Below are positions 62,803-64,000 of a stretch of DNA of 64,000 nucleotides, piece by piece. Under the pieces are notes generated by a model. That model did not search any database, was not told the origin of the DNA, and saw nothing but the letters and a program-made list of their open reading frames with translations. This stretch comes from CALARM01 sp040217695. GTDB taxonomy: Bacteria > Vulcanimicrobiota > SpSt-956 > JAKJGF01. Made by a program: the position numbers and the translations under genes. The stretch spans positions 19,236 to 83,235 of the forward strand of contig JBEHWO010000001.1 in NCBI GenBank assembly GCA_040217695.1, given 5' to 3'. The stretch's first letter is position 1; each line of letters opens with the position of its first letter.

Positions 62803-64000
62803 ATGACAATAAGTAAGATACCTGATGGATATAAACAGACTGAGGTGGGTGTAATACCTGAAGATTGGGAGGTTAAAAAGCTTGCTGATTGTTGCTCTAA
62901 AATTACAGATGGAACCCATGATACTCCCAAGCCCACTAAAAATGGTATTCCGTTTTTGACAGCTATCCATGTGAAAAATAATTTTATAGATTTTCATAGT
63001 TGCTATTATTTACCTCAAAATATACATAATGAAATTTATAAAAGATGCAATCCAGAGTTTAGCGATGTTTTAATGGTGAATATTGGGGCTGGTATTGCAA
63101 CTACAGCATTGGTAAATGTTCATTATGAATTTAGTTTAAAAAATGTTGCCCTTCTTAAACCAGATAAAATAATTTTAATTGGTTCTTACCTGAATTATTT
63201 TCAATCATTTTTTAAAAAAAGAATAATAAGTTCTATTTCCAGTGGTGGGGCACAGCCTTTTCTGTCATTAAAACAAATTAGCGAAATTTTAATTGCGTTG
63301 CCCAATAAAATAGAACAATCCGCCATAGCCAACGCCCTCAGTGACACAGATTCCCTCATAAACAGCCTGGAACAGCTCATAGCAAAAAAGAGAGCCATAA
63401 AACAGGGGGCTATAGAGGAACTTCTGACTGGTAAAAGACGTCTGCCGGGGTTTAGTGGGGAGTGGAAAACTATTATGTTAGGTGAAATTTTCGAATTTAA
63501 AAATGGCTTAAACAAAGAAAAACATTTTTTTGGTAAGGGAACACCAATTGTAAACTATATGGATGTTTATAAAAAACGTGGAATAACTTCTAAAGATTTA
63601 CTTGGAAAAGTAACTTTGTCAAAACAAGAAATTAAAACTTACGAGGTTAGAAAAGGGGATGTACTTTTTACAAGAACCTCCGAAACAGTTGATGAAGTTG
63701 GTGTTTCATCTGTAATGCTCGAAGATGTTAAAGATACAGTTTTTAGTGGATTTGTGTTAAGAGCAAGGCCAATAAATGACAGATTAGATATCTATTTTAA
63801 AAAATATTGTTTTTCAACTACCAAAGTTCGTAACGACATTACATCAAAAAGTTCTTATACTACAAGAGCTTTAACAAACGGTAGATTACTTTCTAATGTT
63901 AAAATTATAGTCCCCCCAACAAAAGCCGAACAAACCGCCATAGCCGAAATCCTCTCCGACATGGACACAGAAATAGAATCCCTGGAGCAAAAACTGGAAA
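62803..64000 (+). CDS. hsdS: Type I restriction specificity subunit, 3' end outside the window
   Basis: ATG with AAAGGG upstream; 399 codons are open to the window edge. Two target-recognition domains (about 10-165 and 225-370) separated by the conserved helical repeat: EQSAIANALSDTDSLINSLE and EQTAIAEILSDMDTEIESLE, with LIAKKRAIKQGAIEELLTGK between. The first domain reads EVGVIPEDWEVKKLADCC and the second GFSGEWKTIMLGEIFEF. The recognition domains are AT-richer with different codon use than the conserved repeats, as expected from domain shuffling. Works with HsdM; both TRDs look complete so a bipartite site is expected. Confidence 0.93.
   Translation, partial: MTISKIPDGYKQTEVGVIPEDWEVKKLADCCSKITDGTHDTPKPTKNGIPFLTAIHVKNNFIDFHSCYYLPQNIHNEIYKRCNPEFSDVLMVNIGAGIATTALVNVHYEFSLKNVALLKPDKIILIGSYLNYFQSFFKKRIISSISSGGAQPFLSLKQISEILIALPNKIEQSAIANALSDTDSLINSLEQLIAKKRAIKQGAIEELLTGKRRLPGFSGEWKTIMLGEIFEFKNGLNKEKHFFGKGTPIVNYMDVYKKRGITSKDLLGKVTLSKQEIKTYEVRKGDVLFTRTSETVDEVGVSSVMLEDVKDTVFSGFVLRARPINDRLDIYFKKYCFSTTKVRNDITSKSSYTTRALTNGRLLSNVKIIVPPTKAEQTAIAEILSDMDTEIESLEQKLE

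Overview
The window is an AT-rich bacterial chromosome segment using the standard code with ATG, GTG and TTG starts and mostly good Shine-Dalgarno (SD) sites. Serine/threonine kinases fused to TPRs, zinc-ribbon/TPR membrane proteins, a CHAT protein, pilin-like sequence, an alternative-type chemosensory cluster and butyrate kinase suggest a fermentative, probably anaerobic bacterium of a little-studied phylum (Eremiobacterota/Xenobia- or Riflebacteria-like). No rRNA or universal marker is present, so I do not place it further. I see no tRNA, rRNA or CRISPR array.

Layout. 1-9.3 kb: CHAT protein (cut by the window edge), a lipoprotein with a Ycf48-like propeller, and three minus-strand genes (DUF4384-TPR, CsgG/FlgO-like-TPR, zinc-ribbon kinase-TPR). 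9.6-17.1 kb: azoreductase, PAS hybrid histidine kinase, the coupled pair buk-malZ, and a secreted unknown. 17.2-26.6 kb: an HTH/PIN toxin-antitoxin pair with a readable promoter/operator, a secreted metallophosphoesterase, an orphan DNA methyltransferase, and four genes around an AraC regulator, including a papain/calpain-like protein, an AGE-fold protein and a 30-residue-repeat protein. 26.9-36.6 kb: a chemosensory cluster (REC-HK, CheW, CheR-TPR, CheW, MCP, CheA-REC, CheB). 36.7-48.9 kb: M16 peptidase, zinc-ribbon proteins, an anthrax-lethal-factor-like metallopeptidase, an ABC-F ATPase with an attenuator-like leader, a kinase fused to a type IV pilin-like domain, a 31-residue peptide gene with a PhoB-box-like promoter, and an orphan nucleoside-type permease. 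49.2-52.2 kb: an IS607-family element (TnpA/TnpB) apparently inserted between the SD and start of a pentapeptide-repeat gene. 52.5-58.4 kb: zinc-ribbon TPR protein, S9 peptidase plus HEAT-repeat pair, and an ATP-grasp protein. 58.7-64 kb: type I restriction-modification genes hsdM and hsdS (cut by the edge), with a Rpn/PD-(D/E)XK-like gene and a small orphan between them.

The most striking property is the intergenic DNA. Most gaps carry tandem 7-bp repeats of two related types, CGTRACG and GTGAAAA. Their orientation follows the genes: in the sense direction GTGA/GTAA units follow stop codons, while their complement (TCAC/TTAC units) precedes the SD of the next gene. Because the unit is 7 bp and contains TGA or TAA, the first orientation gives stop codons in all three frames and the second gives none. 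Arrays also sit inside several families of small MITE-like inverted-repeat elements (A to E below), which are nested or abutting in the larger gaps.

Best candidates for undescribed biology are the kinase-pilin fusion, the ABC-F leader, the small peptide transcription unit at 46.3-46.6 kb, the two-frame start with an A_AAA_AAG site at 61.4 kb, and the polarised heptamer arrays.
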